Below are positions 49,381 to 62,850 of a DNA stretch of 64,000 nucleotides, in pieces (within the stretch, counting starts at the first letter, position 1; each line of letters opens with the position of its first letter). Source of the DNA: Warburgia ugandensis (taxonomy: Eukaryota > Streptophyta > Magnoliopsida > Canellales > Canellaceae); contig CP141131.1 of assembly GCA_035236585.1 (NCBI GenBank), positions 19,505,103 through 19,569,102 on the forward strand, written 5' to 3'. A model generated the notes under the pieces. That model was not told the origin of the DNA, did not search any database, and saw only the letters and a list, made by a program, of their open reading frames with translations. Both the position numbers and the translations under genes were made by a program.

Positions 49381-52300
49381 TCGCGTCTCTTCGGACCTTT
49401 CGTTTATTCTCTTTCTGGTTCATGAAACTGGTAACTGCCACCAGCCGGTGACACGACTTTTACGTCTGCTTTCAGAATTTCAAACGAGAAAGCTGTCGAC
49501 TACGTTGGCCAAGCCCCAACCATAATTAAAAAGGGGGCCTAAAATCTAAACCCACTTAGTTCCATCTATGCCCATCAATTTTCACCAAGTTACTCAACTA
49601 GCCCCCACTAACTGCGTAAATTTGGGAAAGTTGTCGGGGGTAGTTTCGAGAAGACAGACTTGGCAGAAATATCAAAAGGAGTTCTACCCTGTTGCGTGCC
49701 GGCATCTGGTTGAATTGGTTAACAACCGATCTAACCAACCACCTCCGCCTTTTGCTCCTTTTCCCCTTCTTTTTACCTTTTTGTTGCAATGCTACAGTCA
49801 CGCGCGTAACTTGGGCCCATCATAGATCAACCGCCCTATTGTTCGCTCAATGGAGGCCATGTTAGATCTAAATTAGGCAGGTCCAAAGCAAATCCATCCA
49901 GTTGTCTTCAATAACGTTGACGGATCCACCGTTCGAATTCCATTTATTTGGACGTTACAAGTGGAGATTTCGATGCACTAATGCGTGTTTGGTTTGTATT
50001 TTTTCTATTATACAGCAGAAAACCACTTTATTTTTTTAATATAAAATATTTCTATTGTATTTTTGCATTTTGGCGGTAACAATTCTCAGTTTTGGATTCA
50101 CTTTTATGTATTTATATATCATTTTTAATTAGAATAGAATAAGGAATTGAATTTTAAAAATCTATTCCTTATTTATTTCAATTAAACAATATTATATAAG
50201 TACATGAAAAGGAATCCAAAAATAAAGATTGTTACATTATTAGTTTTATAATTTTGATACTTAAGATGTGCCCACAGATAAATTATTTTGAACACAAATA
50301 ATTGGGCCCCACGGGTACTTTTTTTAGAAAATTTGTTACCTCAAATGATGATCAGTGGACCCCAAATCCGTGATCTCAAATGAGAAGGCTATGTGTCGAT
50401 TGGCGCCAGCAAAATAGGTATCCAATATGCAAGACGTAGCCCAACAATTGTTGGTGGTTCAGATCTCAATGTTGCAACCCTACACAAGGGTTTGTGGATT
50501 GACGGTCTAAGATTACTCGTTCAGACAAAATCAACAGCATTGGAATAGACTTAGAGCAACCAGTCGATGGTGTGATATTAGCTTTGTCGCAAGCAACTTT
50601 CGCCAAATAAAACTCTCAACAGAGACCAAAATGGAGCAAGATGGACGGGTTAGATCACGGAAGTAGCACGATATCGGCATGCTCTATTTTGTGATCTAAG
50701 TTCGCGCGACCTACACTAGCATTTTTAAATTTATAATTTGACGAAGTGAACGCCAAAGGCCAGTGGGTTGGCAGAAAGAATCTATGCTGTTCCTGACACG
50801 TGTACAAGCTTTAAGAGGACGAATGTTCTCTAGCCACACTCAACGCAGGCCCGCCAATGGTTTCGTCCCAAATATATTCCAACTTTATTAATTTTGAATG
50901 ATTTTTATGTTCATATAAATGAAAAACCTTATTTTTTACAAAATCTAATCTCTCACCAACGCCTCTCCGAATGATCATCGCCCGAGTCTCACATCACAGG
51001 TCCACCCATGCAAAATTTGGCTTCCAAGTGGGTCCCATTATATCCCCATCATTCCTGGCCCTTGGATTGCGTGAAACAAATGAGAATTATCCGTGGGTCC
51101 CAGTGCTTTATCGAATGCGCATCTGGACCACCTGAAATGGTAATGCGTCTCTCTCTGAATATATTATTATTTTTTGAATAGAAAACACTAGACGAGTAGC
51201 TGTCCCTGGACCCTAATAATTTGCTTCGCGGTTCCCATTTATTGGGTCTACGGACTCGATCAACGGCTGTGATTGAGTGGGACCTGTTTATAGGAAATTG
51301 TCATGTGTGCCATGTGTCTCTACGGATTGAAAAGACCGAGGAATTTTGGCTATGCATTGCAAGATTTAGGTGATCCCGTGATTAATTTAGGGTTAATTAC
51401 GTAAATAACCCCCAATTGATACTTATTTACTGTGCAATTGCCCCTTAGATTCAAAAAATCATTATTAATCGTTACATCGTACATACGTGGCATGCCTCTT
51501 TGGCGTTTGCATGCCTATTTGAAGAAATTCAAAGAAGAAGAAGAAGAACCTTAGAAGATAGCAATGTTTGGATTCTCAACGCCATTTGGTGGAGAAATTG
51601 TCAGCCCTCCAAACATTGAAATTTATCATCTAAAAACCTACAATCTTTAAAGTGAAAAGGGATACTTTCTTTTCAAACCCACTTCCATCAAACGAATCAC
51701 ACCTTTTTTTGTTCTTAGAAACCTTGATAACCAATTCTCAATAGGTGCTTCTTCATTTCCAAATCGAAGCAATCTCTGTGACTATGCTATAAGTCATAAC
51801 CCTTTGTAAACAATATTATAATCTAAGAAAAAGGAGTAGCAAAGAAAGCAAAACATAGTCATAGTAAAATGGTTCTACCAATTTTAGTTGTTTAAGCTTC
51901 TTTTTCCAAGTTTCATGGAAGAAAACAGAATTGATTGTGGGAATGGAGGTGGTGATGGATCATTTGACAGAAAAAAAACAAAAAAAGGTTTGTTTAGAAA
52001 ATCTTCTAAAGAAGTATTTGAGAGTAAATAGGGAATGGGCTTTTAAATAAAATAGATTTTGAGAAATGGGTTTTTTAGGGCACAGAAGAGAGAAAATGAG
52101 CGAGTTTGATAATAGGTCTTGGAAGAAGAATTTGAAATTGGGAATTTTCAACCATAAAAGTGAAGTTAGCTGGGAAAAGTAATTTTTGGTAAACATAGCA
52201 TAGTAGATGATGTCCTAAATCTGAGATGGAGGTTTTTGGCTATTCTTTACACTTTGCTTCTTCTAAAAAAGAAGATGACCTAGAAATACCAAAGATTCCC

Positions 52301-52470
52301 TTTAAAAATAGGCATGCCACATTAGTTAAATGGACAAAGGCTGCTAAGGTATTCCCCTGTAAGCAACGCAGAGTATTGGATCCTGGGTGCAATAGAAAAT
52401 GGGCAAGGGCTATTATGGCATTACCTTAGAAGAGACGTGCTGCATCAAAACCCAGGTATAGTAAAAAGTA
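49381..52470. other. Non-coding stretch upstream of SCL8
   Basis: No gene supported. A GTGTTTGGTTTG word at about 49985 looks like a hAT MITE terminus, but no partner end was found. GGTTAATTACGTAAATAACC at 51391-51410 is near-palindromic and repeat-like. A 67-codon frame at 52226-52429 precedes the LINE and has no recognisable product. Confidence 0.4.
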
Positions 52471-54871
52471 GGCATGAATTCCCATGTTGTTCGAGTTGTG
52501 CGTGGGTAAAGGACTATCTCAAGAGAATAAGATTCATTTTGCCATATAGAATATAAGCACATTATCAAGTAAAAAGTATGGAGTTAGTAGATACAATAAA
52601 ACGTAGGAGAGTCAATATCGCTTATGTCCAATAAACTAAGTGAAAAGGAGCTAAAACTAAAGAAGTTGACGGGGTATAAGCTTTGGTGTGTAGGAAATGA
52701 CAACAATATAAATGGCGTAGGGATAATGGTGGATAAAGAATTAGAGGATAAAGTGCAAATGTTGAAAAAACTAGTGATAGAATTCTACTAATAGAACTTA
52801 TTTTAGGAAAGGGGATTAGTAAATGTTATAAGTGCATACAGCCCACAAGTAAGGTATGGAGGGAGTAATGTAAGAAATTTCCAACACATAGGGGATAATT
52901 ATAGGAGGAGACTTAAATGGTCATGTAAGAAAATAAATGAACTTATTACATGCCCAAGTCTAAGTGATGGAACTTAAAAGAAGAAAATATAACATCATTC
53001 ATAAACAAGTTGATGATAGAAGGAAAGTGGAACAATGAAATAGAAGTAAACACTATGTGGATCAATATAGTCGAGTTACTAAGAAAATATCAAAAGATGT
53101 TCTACGAGTATCTAAAGGTAAAAGGAAACTAGGTGTTGGAGTGAAAAAGTTATTAAAGAGAAACGGGTGTGTTTTTAAAGAATTGAGAGGACTAGACATA
53201 ATGAAAAGTTTGATTAATATAATAATGCTAAAAAGGTTGCCAAGAGAATAGTAAGTGAGAGTAAACTCAAGGCATATTATGATTTACATAATAAATTAGG
53301 ATGAAGAGAAGGCGAGAAAAATGTGTTTAAAGATGATAAGATCAATCAAAGGTGGGAAAGTTACTTTCAAAAATTGCTAAATAACAATTGTCTTGAGAAC
53401 ATAGAGATAAATCCAAATATCATTAAATTGTATAGATACAACTGTAGGATTAGTTTACCTTAGGTGAAAGAGGCCTTGAAAAAGATGAAATCAGGAAAGG
53501 CCATAGGGTGTGATGGTATATTTATAGAGGTTTGGAAGTATATGAGAGATATTGCATAGTTTGGTTGACAAAGTTGTTCAACAAGATTATAAAATCAAAG
53601 AAAATGGCAGATGAATGAACAAAAAGCTTTATCATACTAGTTTAGAAGAATAAAGGTGACATATATAATTGCACTAATTATCATGGGATCAAACTTATGA
53701 GTCATACTATGAAACTTCAAGAAAAGAGTGATTGAGAAGAGGTTACGTCATAAGAGAAGCGTATCGAAAACTAGTTTGGTTTCATGCCTGGGAGATTTAC
53801 TATAGAAGCTATTTTTCTACTTAGACAACTAATAGAAAAATATAGGTAGAAGAGGAAGAACTTCCATATGGACTTTATTAACATAGAAAAAGCCTATGAT
53901 AAAGTCCTAGAGAGTTAATATGATGAGTATTGGGTGAGAAAGGCATTTCACAAAAGAATATATAGACATAATTAGGAATATGTATAAGGGAGCGGTAACA
54001 AACGTTAGAATCGCTAACAGAGAGATCAATGATTTCCTTATCACTACATGATTGCACAAATGATCAACATTGAGCCCATGCATTTTCATGTTGGTTATGG
54101 ATGAATTAACAAAACATTTATATAGTTATTTGCGGATAATATAGTTTTGTTTGATAATACGCGGAAGGGTGTCTATACACAACTATGGTTACTGAGAGAT
54201 GCTACAGAGTCTAAATAATTTTAAAATTATTTGAATTAAGACAAACCATATTGAATGCAATTTAGTAAGGACAAGAGTAGGAGTGAAGTACCACTAAAGA
54301 TTGTTAACCAAGAAGTCTTCCAAAAAAGCCACTTTCAATACTTAAGTTTGATAATTCATAAGAGTAGAGATATTGAGAGGGATATTACTCAGAGAATTCA
54401 AGTAAGTTGGAACAAATGATGATATGCCTTTGGAGTTTTATGTGATCAATGGGTGCCACTTACACTAAAAAGAAAATTCTATAAGATGACTGTAAGAATG
54501 GTTATGCTCTATGGATTAGAGTATTGGACAGTTAAGGAACATCGTATACATAAAACGAGTGTAGCCAAAACAAGAATGTTGAGATGAATGAATGGCAAGA
54601 CAAGAAAGGATAGAATTAAAAATAAAACCATTATAGAAAACTTAGACGTAGTACTAAAAGACAACAAGATGAGGAAAGGTGGATTTATATGGTTTGGATA
54701 TATCCAAGGAAGATTGAAAACAGCACTAGTTAGGAGTGAGTCAATCTAAGACAAAGGCAAAGTGAAAGTTTTAGAAGTGGTGAAAAATTATTTTAAAAAA
54801 TTTGAACTAAATAAAGTTATAACACTTTATGAATTGCAATGACTTTATGAATTGGGCTGCAAGTGAGGATA
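52471..54871 (+). mobile_element. RTE-clade LINE, endonuclease to 3' tail, degenerate
   Basis: Recognisable parts in order: endonuclease start KSMELVDTIKRRRVNIAYVQ near 52570-52630; the GVGIMVDKELEDKV region near 52716-52760; IIGGDLNGHV near 52899-52928; linker KKISKDVLRVSKGKRKL at 53081-53131; RT with VKEALKKMKSGKAIGCDGIFIEVWK near 53464-53538; an EKAYD motif at about 53886-53900; a LFADN-like remnant near 54125-54145; tail region KTRKDRIKNKTIIENL near 54598-54645. It ends at GATAAAAAAAA(n) near 54871. There is an internal deletion between endonuclease and linker, and many stops. This is the longer of the two RTE copies here. Confidence 0.85.
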
Positions 54872-56318
54872 AAAAAAAAAAAAAAAAGCTGGGTTTTTTT
54901 ACTTAATTAACCCATGAAATAACCTAAACCCCCTTTAAGGGAAAAGCCGTCACGCGTAACACGGAGGACCCGGGCAAGGAGGAGGATATTTTCGTCATTT
55001 CACGTGATACGAGCTGTCTAAAATCCGAGCGCGTGGATTTTCGCTACTCTCGATTCCCGAAAAATGGTCGCCTAAGCAATCCGTACCTAGTATTTTGCAT
55101 GAAAGCCGCTCCACGTCATTACCTTTTCTCAGAAAGCCTGTAACCTAACAGGAGATATCCCGTATCCATGCGAACCGATACGTCATTTCAGACCTTAATT
55201 TGCTAGCGTTATTTTGATACTGGCACGCCCTTTTCGCAGTTAGCCGTAGCGAATGCCACGCTGCATGCGTGCGCCGTTTTGGCTGCTTTCTCTGCCGTCC
55301 AATCACCTCTTCGTGATTCTCAGTTACAATCACGTGTCGCTCAACAAGGCTTGTGGGGCCCACACGTATGTCGTAAAATAGGCTTAGCTAATAACGTAGT
55401 TTCGTATGCGTGTACGTAGATCTGATGTGGACAAAGAGGTTGGCGAAATTCATTTTGGCGGGGGAACTTCTTGCAGGAGAATGTACCTCGTAAAAACAAG
55501 GCAGCGGTGGGAGTTAGTTGGCTGTAATTTGGACTTGCACCCAAATGACCTAGACTGTGTGTTGCATTAATAAATGAAGAATGGGAAAATATGTGGTAAC
55601 CTTGGCTGGTGTTGGGTTAGGGTTCACGCATCAACTTATATTCCTTTGGAGGGCCACTTTTTATAAAGTTCTCCAGGAAGAGCAATTTCTTAGGTGTTTG
55701 GCAATTTTGGTCTCTTATTGGAATATCTTTAGATTAATCTAATCTAGATCACAAAACTTCAAATAATTAAATTATTTTGAGAAAGTCCTGACTTTTATAT
55801 CTACTAATTTTTTTTGCAATAATTCAGAAGATCTTACATATTTTCAATTCAAGACAGATTAAGAGAATTAAATATAAATTCACGACATTAAATTTAAATT
55901 TGAAGAATAATTTGTCAAATTTTTAAATATAATATTTATATTCAAAGTACAATGTAAATTAAATGACTAAATTCATATCCTTGTAATTTCTCTTTATTTT
56001 TCAAATTCTATGATTTTTTTGTCTTCCTGAATCCAAACTTTGTAACTATGATCTAGATTGAAGTTGTTCAAATTCTTTTTTGTATTAATAAATAATTGTT
56101 AGATCTGCGAATTCCTCTATGATGGCCGGACCCAATCGAAATAGGATGACAATGATTCTTCAGCGCTGAGAAATGCCCCCCTCTAATTGAATGGCCATGA
56201 TTCATGCACCAGAATTAGTTGCTTGCTTCCTTAGAATTTAAGGAGGTAGTCTGAGCCTAAGTTAAATAGGATTCACAGTTTAGATGTAATGAGAGTAATA
56301 TGACCAAAGTGCGAGATG
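54872..56318. other. Non-coding stretch, partly GC-richer
   Basis: The part at 54950-55560 is richer in CpG and has short overlapping frames on the - strand (55145-55363, 55341-55544) with no recognisable product. It may be a promoter-like or gene-relic region. The rest is AT-rich. Confidence 0.4.
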
Positions 56319-56339
56319 CCACTATACAATTGCTATTAA

Positions 56340-56519
56340 AAGGTTAGCCCCGGTGCATGAAGCTCCTGCCTATGTGGGGTCCGGGGAAGGGGTAGACCAT
56401 ATGGGCCTATAGTATGCAGTCTTACCTTATATTTTTGCAAGAGGTAGTTTTCACGCCTTGAACTTGTGACCTTAAGGTCACATGACGACAAGTTTTACCA
56501 TTGTGCCAAGGCTCTTCTT
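56340..56519 (-). mobile_element. Au-family SINE with TSD, the only copy right of 17.4 kb
   Basis: Complement of a full copy: TAGCCCCGGTGCATGAAGCTC, GGGGTCCGGGGAAGGGG, GAACTTGTGACCTTAAGGTC, ATTGTGCCAAGGCTC. The flanks CCACTATACAATTGCTATT (56319-56337) and CCACTATACGATTGCTATT (56520-56538) agree at 18 of 19 positions. Its tail and core are close to the family consensus, so it is relatively young. Confidence 0.92.
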
Positions 56520-56538
56520 CCACTATACGATTGCTATT

Positions 56539-57680
56539 GTAGGATTAATTGCTTCAGTTTTAATTCAGGGAAGCTTTGGAGAGCAAGCAATCCAAATAAG
56601 AATAAGCATATGAATTTATCGGGAATTTCCGATACGTGGGGGATCTTTAATGATTAAAGAGGTCTAACTCCTCATTTCGTTAGTTTCGTTGCCTTCTCGC
56701 TAATCAGAATGTGCATTTGTTCCCTAACGAGAATAGATGCTCCACCATTTTTTCCCCTTTCTATAGGTGTTTAATCTGTACATGGAGGGCCATCTTCCTT
56801 TGCATTACTAAATACTCAATTCATTTTATCATGGATGATCTATGACCTGTCTATGAATTAAACTGTGACTTATGAATCTTGAAGAAAGGATGAATGAGGG
56901 CCGATGATTCACATCTTAAATTGGATTCTTAGGATTATTCAAGTGGCATGTTTGAGATAAAGGACCACCAAATAAATTATTTCTACGATCATATATTACC
57001 TACACCACACATGATATGTACTTTTACATTATTTTTTTTCTCAATCCAAGGGTTCTCCCTAAACATAGGAGAAAAGAAGACTTAAAATTTTAGAAGGGAA
57101 AAGATGACCAAAGCTCCTTATTCCAATAAGTGTGCTCTTATCTTTATTAACCTTTCCTAGTTAAGTGATAGGATATTAGTACAACAGTTTGAAAATGTTG
57201 TCAATAGTTCCATCATGAACTGTTTTAATAAGAGGAATGCTAAATTGACCATATCAACCATACCATTGGTGTTGTGTAGTGTTCATATTTTTTGGGGCTC
57301 ACCTTTAAATGATCCAACTCGTTTATTTCATTGTTCATGATGTGGGTGTCTTGTAGATTAGAAAGCAAGTGACTTGGATGATTCTCGCATCTAAAAAGCA
57401 TTTGATAAACTATGTTTAAAAGAGGACACTCAGAAACTTTTAAATGATAAACTATTTCTTAGAACCTAGAATCATCCATACCATATGATTTTGATTTATA
57501 AGAAATCTATAGTCAAAGTAATGACATGAATAATTCCAATCATGCCAAGGTAGGCTTAAAAAAAGTATGATCACTAGATCACACCTCATAGGGTAGTTAA
57601 ATGATCATTTTCTTTCAATAAATATAGTGCGATTCTATCCGCAATGTGAGGAATGTTAAATAGGCACTATATATGAGGGC
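56539..57680. other. Non-coding stretch with a MITE fragment
   Basis: GGGGCTCACCTTTAAATGATCC at about 57294-57315 is a diverged terminus of the MITE at 57.7 kb. No gene. Confidence 0.4.
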
Positions 57681-57922
57681 TTCTAGAGCTCACTTGTTCG
57701 TGTGATTGTTCCCACTTAAAATATCTAATAAATTCTAAAGCATGTTTGATGAGATGATTTTAGTGCCATTGTTTTTTGCCAAAGTTTCTAACTAGTCTAT
57801 TTTTAGTTTCAACTTTTTAGATATTAGGATTATCAAACCCACATGCTATTTATATCTACTAGGCATCTGAAGTAGGTGCAATCACATGAATGAGCAGATC
57901 ATGCAAAAGTGAGCTCTAGAAA
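57681..57922. mobile_element. MITE-like element, family 2
   Basis: Perfect 14-bp terminal inverted repeats, TTCTAGAGCTCACT (57681-57694) and its complement (57909-57922), continue as imperfect arms (TGTGATTGTTCCCACTT against TGTGATTGCACCTACTT). About 242 bp, non-coding. Related single ends occur at about 57.29, 46.36, 15.83 and 1.77 kb. Confidence 0.65.
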
Positions 57923-58781
57923 AGATGGAATACAAATGCTCCAAAAAAAGGAAAATATCATACATTCTTAACTCTAAAAAATTGCCAAACTACAAGTAGA
58001 AAATGTTTCAAAAGAATATTTCACATCTCATACATTCCACAAAGATAATGAACCATCTAGTATCCTCATTGCACTACAATCACAAAGTTCAAGTTTGGGA
58101 AAAAGGTACAAAATTTGTAAAAATTTGGGATATACATAAAAGAAATGGAAAAAAATGGGGAAAATTTGCAAAGAACAATAAAGGAAAATATAATAAATTC
58201 TGGAAAGAAATGGAAAAATTAGAAAAGTTAAAAAAAGTTAAAAGAAAAAGTATATATTACAACTTACTTAACAAACTTCTTAAGAAATAAGGCATACTAC
58301 TACCAACAAAATTAAACATAAGGTCCCAACTCCTGACAAATAGAGAAATGATATGAAAATTTAAATAGAGTAAAAAATTCACAAATTTGGTGAAGGTATA
58401 CGAAAAGAAAATGAAATGTTGGTGAATAAAGTTGCATAGATAAAAAAAAAAAAAAAAAAAAAAAACTTGAAACTTAGGATTAACTTATTGAAGAAAACTA
58501 AAAATAAAAAACATTCATGAAAAGTAAAAACTCATAGGGAAATAAAGTTGTACAAACAAAAAGAAATTGAAAATGAAAAATAAGAAAAAAATAATAAGTA
58601 AAAAAATGTGTTTTGAAGAAAAAATCAGAAACTAATTAAAAAAGGTGAGTCTTTTTAAAGTATGATAAGAGTCCAGAAAATTATGGGTCTTTAAACAAAT
58701 TATTTTGTTACTATGAGTCATACTATTATAACCATGAATCTAAGCCACTAGCTTAGGTTTGTGATCAGCCTGCATAGTTTA
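57923..58781. other. Very A-rich non-coding stretch
   Basis: Strongly A-rich on the + strand from about 57940 to 58660, with an A run at 58442-58464. A 95-codon Lys/Asn-rich frame at 58003-58290 reflects composition only. Confidence 0.5.
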
Positions 58782-59061
58782 AGGGTAGTCTATAAGTAGC
58801 CCTTAGACTTTGATTTGTTCATAAGTAGCCCCCCAACTTTTAAACCCATTTGTCCATAAGCCCTTGAGATGGAAACCATCCCTTGTGATAATTAAGTGAT
58901 TGATAATTTAAGAAGATGAAGTTGAGAAAATTCCAAAATTACCCTCCATTTAAAGCTCACAAGGGATTGTTTTCGTCCTAGGGGCTTACAAAAGAACAAA
59001 TTTGCAAATTAGCAGTTAGTTATGAACAAATCAAAGTTCAAGGGCTCCTTACAGACCTTCC
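58782..59061. mobile_element. Foldback MITE with ~110-bp arms and TTA duplication
   Basis: The left arm contains AGCCCTTAGACTTTGATTTG, TTCATAAGTAG and CCATCCCTTGTGAT. The complement of the right arm contains AGCCCTTGAACTTTGATTTG, TTCATAACTAACTG and CAATCCCTTGTGAGC. The flanking TTA on both sides (58779-58781, 59062-59064) fits the PIF/Harbinger type of target. About 280 bp. Confidence 0.75.
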
Positions 59062-62000
59062 TTAAAAGTATGGGGGCCAATCAAGAGCTATAGACAAAGC
59101 CACTCTTTAGACCATGGTTACCAAATACATTACTAGGATTTGTAAAACTCATTACTCCAAAAACTCGTTACATGTACCGATATTAAACCATCTTTAAAAT
59201 AAAATGAAACTTATTTGAAACTCATCTAATGTAGAAAACACCTAAAATACTAATGAGAAACTCATCTAAATTTTAGGAAAAATAGATGAAAAATACTATC
59301 AAAACATATGTGAAATGCCTCTTCAATTATGGATATTTTTTTTTATACGCTTAAGTTGAAATATTTTGACTCTTTCCTTCGTTCAATTACTCTTTCCTTT
59401 CCCTCTTTGTTTCTTTCTCTCTCTCATTTATGTTTCATTTAACTTTTATCTCTCTCACGTTTTCATTATGTTTCTTTGAAGTTTTCCAAACAATTTTTAT
59501 AACATGTCTCTCGTTGCATGTAAAATTTTTATGAACATTTCACGATTCCTTTTCATGTATCATCTTCCACATTTAGATAACTATATTTAGACTATGAAAA
59601 GGAGTAAAATACCTAGGAAAAAGAAAAAAAAATTAATTTGCACCCATTCATGTTGCTTTCTCTCTCGTCTTCCCCTTTCCATTCTTCTTCTTCTTATTCT
59701 TCAGCACAACAATCCCAGAGTAACAGCTCAAAAAATGATAGTGGACGAACCACCCGCCCCCAAAAAGGGAGAAAGGAAAGCCTCTTTCTGCTATCTTCTT
59801 CCTCGCCATTTTGCAGAGCTCTGTCACAACATATGTCACAGTGATGCTTTATTTAAACCTATTTTTTAGAGAATCTCCATGAAGAGAAAACCATTCAAGT
59901 TTACAGTTTTTGTTAGGGTTTCACGGCTTTGTCATACCAAAGCATTGTAATTTGTCTTTTCTCTGTCCTTGAATTGAGTGTTTGTAACTCTGACTGGGTC
60001 ATGATCTTCATTGTTTATGAATTGCTTAGGCATGCTTTGGTTTAGTTTGACTGCCAGAAAAGAGCAATTTTTGTTTTCATAGTGGGTACCATCATGAGGA
60101 GGGGTTCAATGGGTTCTTTTGCTTTTAGATTTCTGGTATTGAATAGTACAGCCCGAAGGCTAAATTGGTTCCATGGCTTCTTCTGCTTTTAGTTTTACTT
60201 GACTGGAGAAGAAGACGTAGCTTAGGATCTTGTGAAGGACAGAGAGGCTTGTCGACTGAAACTCAACTTTTTTCTTCTTCAACGGGTTCAATATCAGCAA
60301 ACAATATGCACTCTATAATAAATTCCTTGATCTCTCCTTCTCTTTTGCTTTCAGTTTTGCTGGAAGGAGGAAGAAAAGGAGATGTCGGACCTTTTCCTCC
60401 CTTGCTCAGAAATGAGCACAAAAGGAAAAACAACAATTTTTTGGTTTTTTTTTCCTTCGAGAGCAAAAAACTCCACGTCCTCCGAAATATGAAATAAAAA
60501 CAAGATGATTGTAGGCCCGAGCAGATGCTTTCCTCTTTGGGCCATAATTACATTTAAGAGTATTCTTTCCTCCTTTGTAAATATAATGCTAATCATCTCA
60601 TTACACTCCACATCTAAAGTTTTAGAGCTTTTCATTCGACTCCTGGATTCAATAAATGCAAGGATCTTTATATTAAAAAAATATAAAAAATGCTGAGATC
60701 ATGTTGGAGAAGATGCGCTATATATCTATCAGAAGGCTCGGAGATGAATGGTCCAGGTCACTGAAGATCTGTCGCCACTTATACATTCACTTCCGGAGAC
60801 TGATTGGACCATTTATCAATACATTCTTGGTCTTTATTGGAGCAACAATATAGCGAGTCGGTCAGTATAAATCCAAGGTGGGCAGCTGTGTACAAGAGTC
60901 GTTCAAAGAACATGAAAAAATTCGTTTTCTTTACTGAGTTAGAGAAGGAGAATAGCCATTCTTTTCAAACCCCATGGCACATGCAACACGTTTGCAGGGT
61001 CATTAAGCTTCTTCGTTTCATTGATCAAGTAAACTTAAGAATAACTTAACTAAACCATTTTGATTATCTGATCCATAGTTTTCACAAACAGTTGAAGGCA
61101 TCTTGTGAGGATTGTAATCGCTTCGGTCCCTATGATTTTGAGATTTTGACTCTAACCATTTAGTGGGCCCACTAATATGGGCGGCTAGATCCCCATAGAC
61201 GCACATATGTTTGAGGCAAGGCTAGGCCTCCGAAAGATCCGAAACGATGCAGAAGAGAAACAAAGGAAAAGAAAAAGAATCGTCTGGATTCTATTGCTTG
61301 GACTATTATATTTTAATATTTTCTTCTTCTTTTTTTCTGAAAAGAGAAAAATAATTACCCTTAAATTAACTATTATAATGTGTTTAACTAGTCCGATCAT
61401 TTGGGGGTATCATACCTCTATGATGGGCAATATTGCTTATAAGCATGGGTCTAATGAATCTACAACACTTACATGACTGGCTTTTACAATGTCACATAAG
61501 TGTATGAAATGCCGAATCCTACTGTCCCTTGGAGGACTTGTAAGATTATGAATGAATGCTGGAGAGTCCAGAACGATCAATTTAAAGTCCTTCAATATAA
61601 AATTTTTGTGATTTAAGCGCCTGTGATGGGCAAAACTGAAGTCGACTGAGTTTCTAGGAAACTTCACTTTAGCAAATCATATCCCATTTCAGAAACTTTC
61701 GTACAGGAAGTCACTATTGAAACTTGTTTTCATGTGGCAACTTTCATTTTCAAAAACGATATAAGAATAAGCATGTTCCCATCTGTCCGAAACACAGTTT
61801 CTTTACCTCCCACATTGTGAGTATCCAAAAGACTAAAACGGCGAGCTGATTACTTTCTAGGTATTTTTAACGAGTTCTGATATTTGAAGAATGCTCATCT
61901 TCCTGCTTCTATTTGTCTAGATGTGATCGAAGCATAATCAAGTGCCTGAAGAACATATCTACCGAAACATATATGATTGCTTCGATAAGATATTCCTTTC

Positions 62001-62269
62001 ATTCTTCCTCTATGTTATTTACAGAATCTGGTTCTTTTGGGTTTATAGTTAATGGTTCTTTCTCAATCCTATCTGTACTGCAAAACCGAACATGAGAGTT
62101 CTGTCTCATCCAGCTCCTTGCGAATGAAATGATTAAATAGAAATAATCTATATTACGGATACACATGTATTTAATGAATAATAGATTGGCTCATGGAATT
62201 TATTAATATTTTATCCGTGATGTAGGAATCTGCTAAAATTTCTACTTTTTTTTTTTTATCCTAGTAAGG
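59062..62269. other. Non-coding or unassigned stretch
   Basis: Short frames at 59594-59869 and 60165-60497 show leader-like hydrophobic or Ser-rich stretches but match no family I know; a first exon of an unrecognised gene is possible around 59.6 kb. Three imperfect copies of a TTCTTCTGCTTTTAGTTTT word occur at about 60116, 60177 and 60338. Confidence 0.35.
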
Positions 62270-62630
62270 GCACATGCTCAAGAGGAGAGGTGTACACGTC
62301 CATTTTTTCCATGCAAGGTAGAACCCTTTTGCTAGATCTAAACTATTTGTCATATTTAGAATGCCAAAAGCATGTAATCTATGAGAAATCAATGTGTTTA
62401 GATAATCCTAACCACTTATTTTGGCCTTTGAAAAATTAGTAAAAATAAATTATGATAATTTTTGCCTAAAAATGTAGGCTATAACAATTCAATAGGGATG
62501 AAATTTGAGTTCTATCTTATCTAAGTCATTCCTAATATTATCAGTGGGTTGGATTTGCAATAAAACTTTCTACGTACCTTGAAATAGAAAATAGGCATGT
62601 ACACCTTCCTCTCCTCTTTAGCCTGTACAC
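62270..62630. mobile_element. MITE-like element, family 1, copy B
   Basis: Left end GCACATGCTCAAGAGGAGAG and the complement of the right end (GTGTACAGGCTAAAGAGGAG) form a TIR of about 35 bp with an interior AGGTGTACA word. The interior matches copy A at 3282-3643 (for example CCTATGAGAAATNA and ATGAAATTTGA). Size 361 bp, nearly the same as copy A. Confidence 0.72.
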
Positions 62631-62675
62631 TTATTGGGACTCTTTCTTTTGTACTTTTCCTATGGAGTCTTGGCA

Positions 62676-62850
62676 AGAGTACACACTCTAGAAGAGAAGG
62701 TGTACTTTGTAGTTCATGGTAAAACTATTTTTGTAGATGTATATCGTTCATCATTTAGGAATAACATAGACAGGAGAGGAATCAAATTTCATGCTCATTG
62801 GATGGTTTTAGCCCATGCTTCTTTTGGTAAAAGATTTGTTTATTCATTTT
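62676..62850. mobile_element. MITE-like element, family 1, half copy (D)
   Basis: AGAGTACACACTCTAGAAGAG, GGTGTACTTTG and AAATTTCATGCTCATTGGATGG resemble one end and interior of family 1. The other end is missing. It lies 45 bases from copy B. Confidence 0.45.

Noticed and set aside
58003-58290. 95-codon Lys/Asn-rich frame
   Set aside because: Reflects strong A-richness; no motif and no similar neighbours.
59594-60497. Frames with signal-peptide-like starts (59594, 60165)
   Set aside because: Hydrophobic runs come from CTT/CTG-rich DNA; no conserved domain or convincing splice chain. Left as unassigned.
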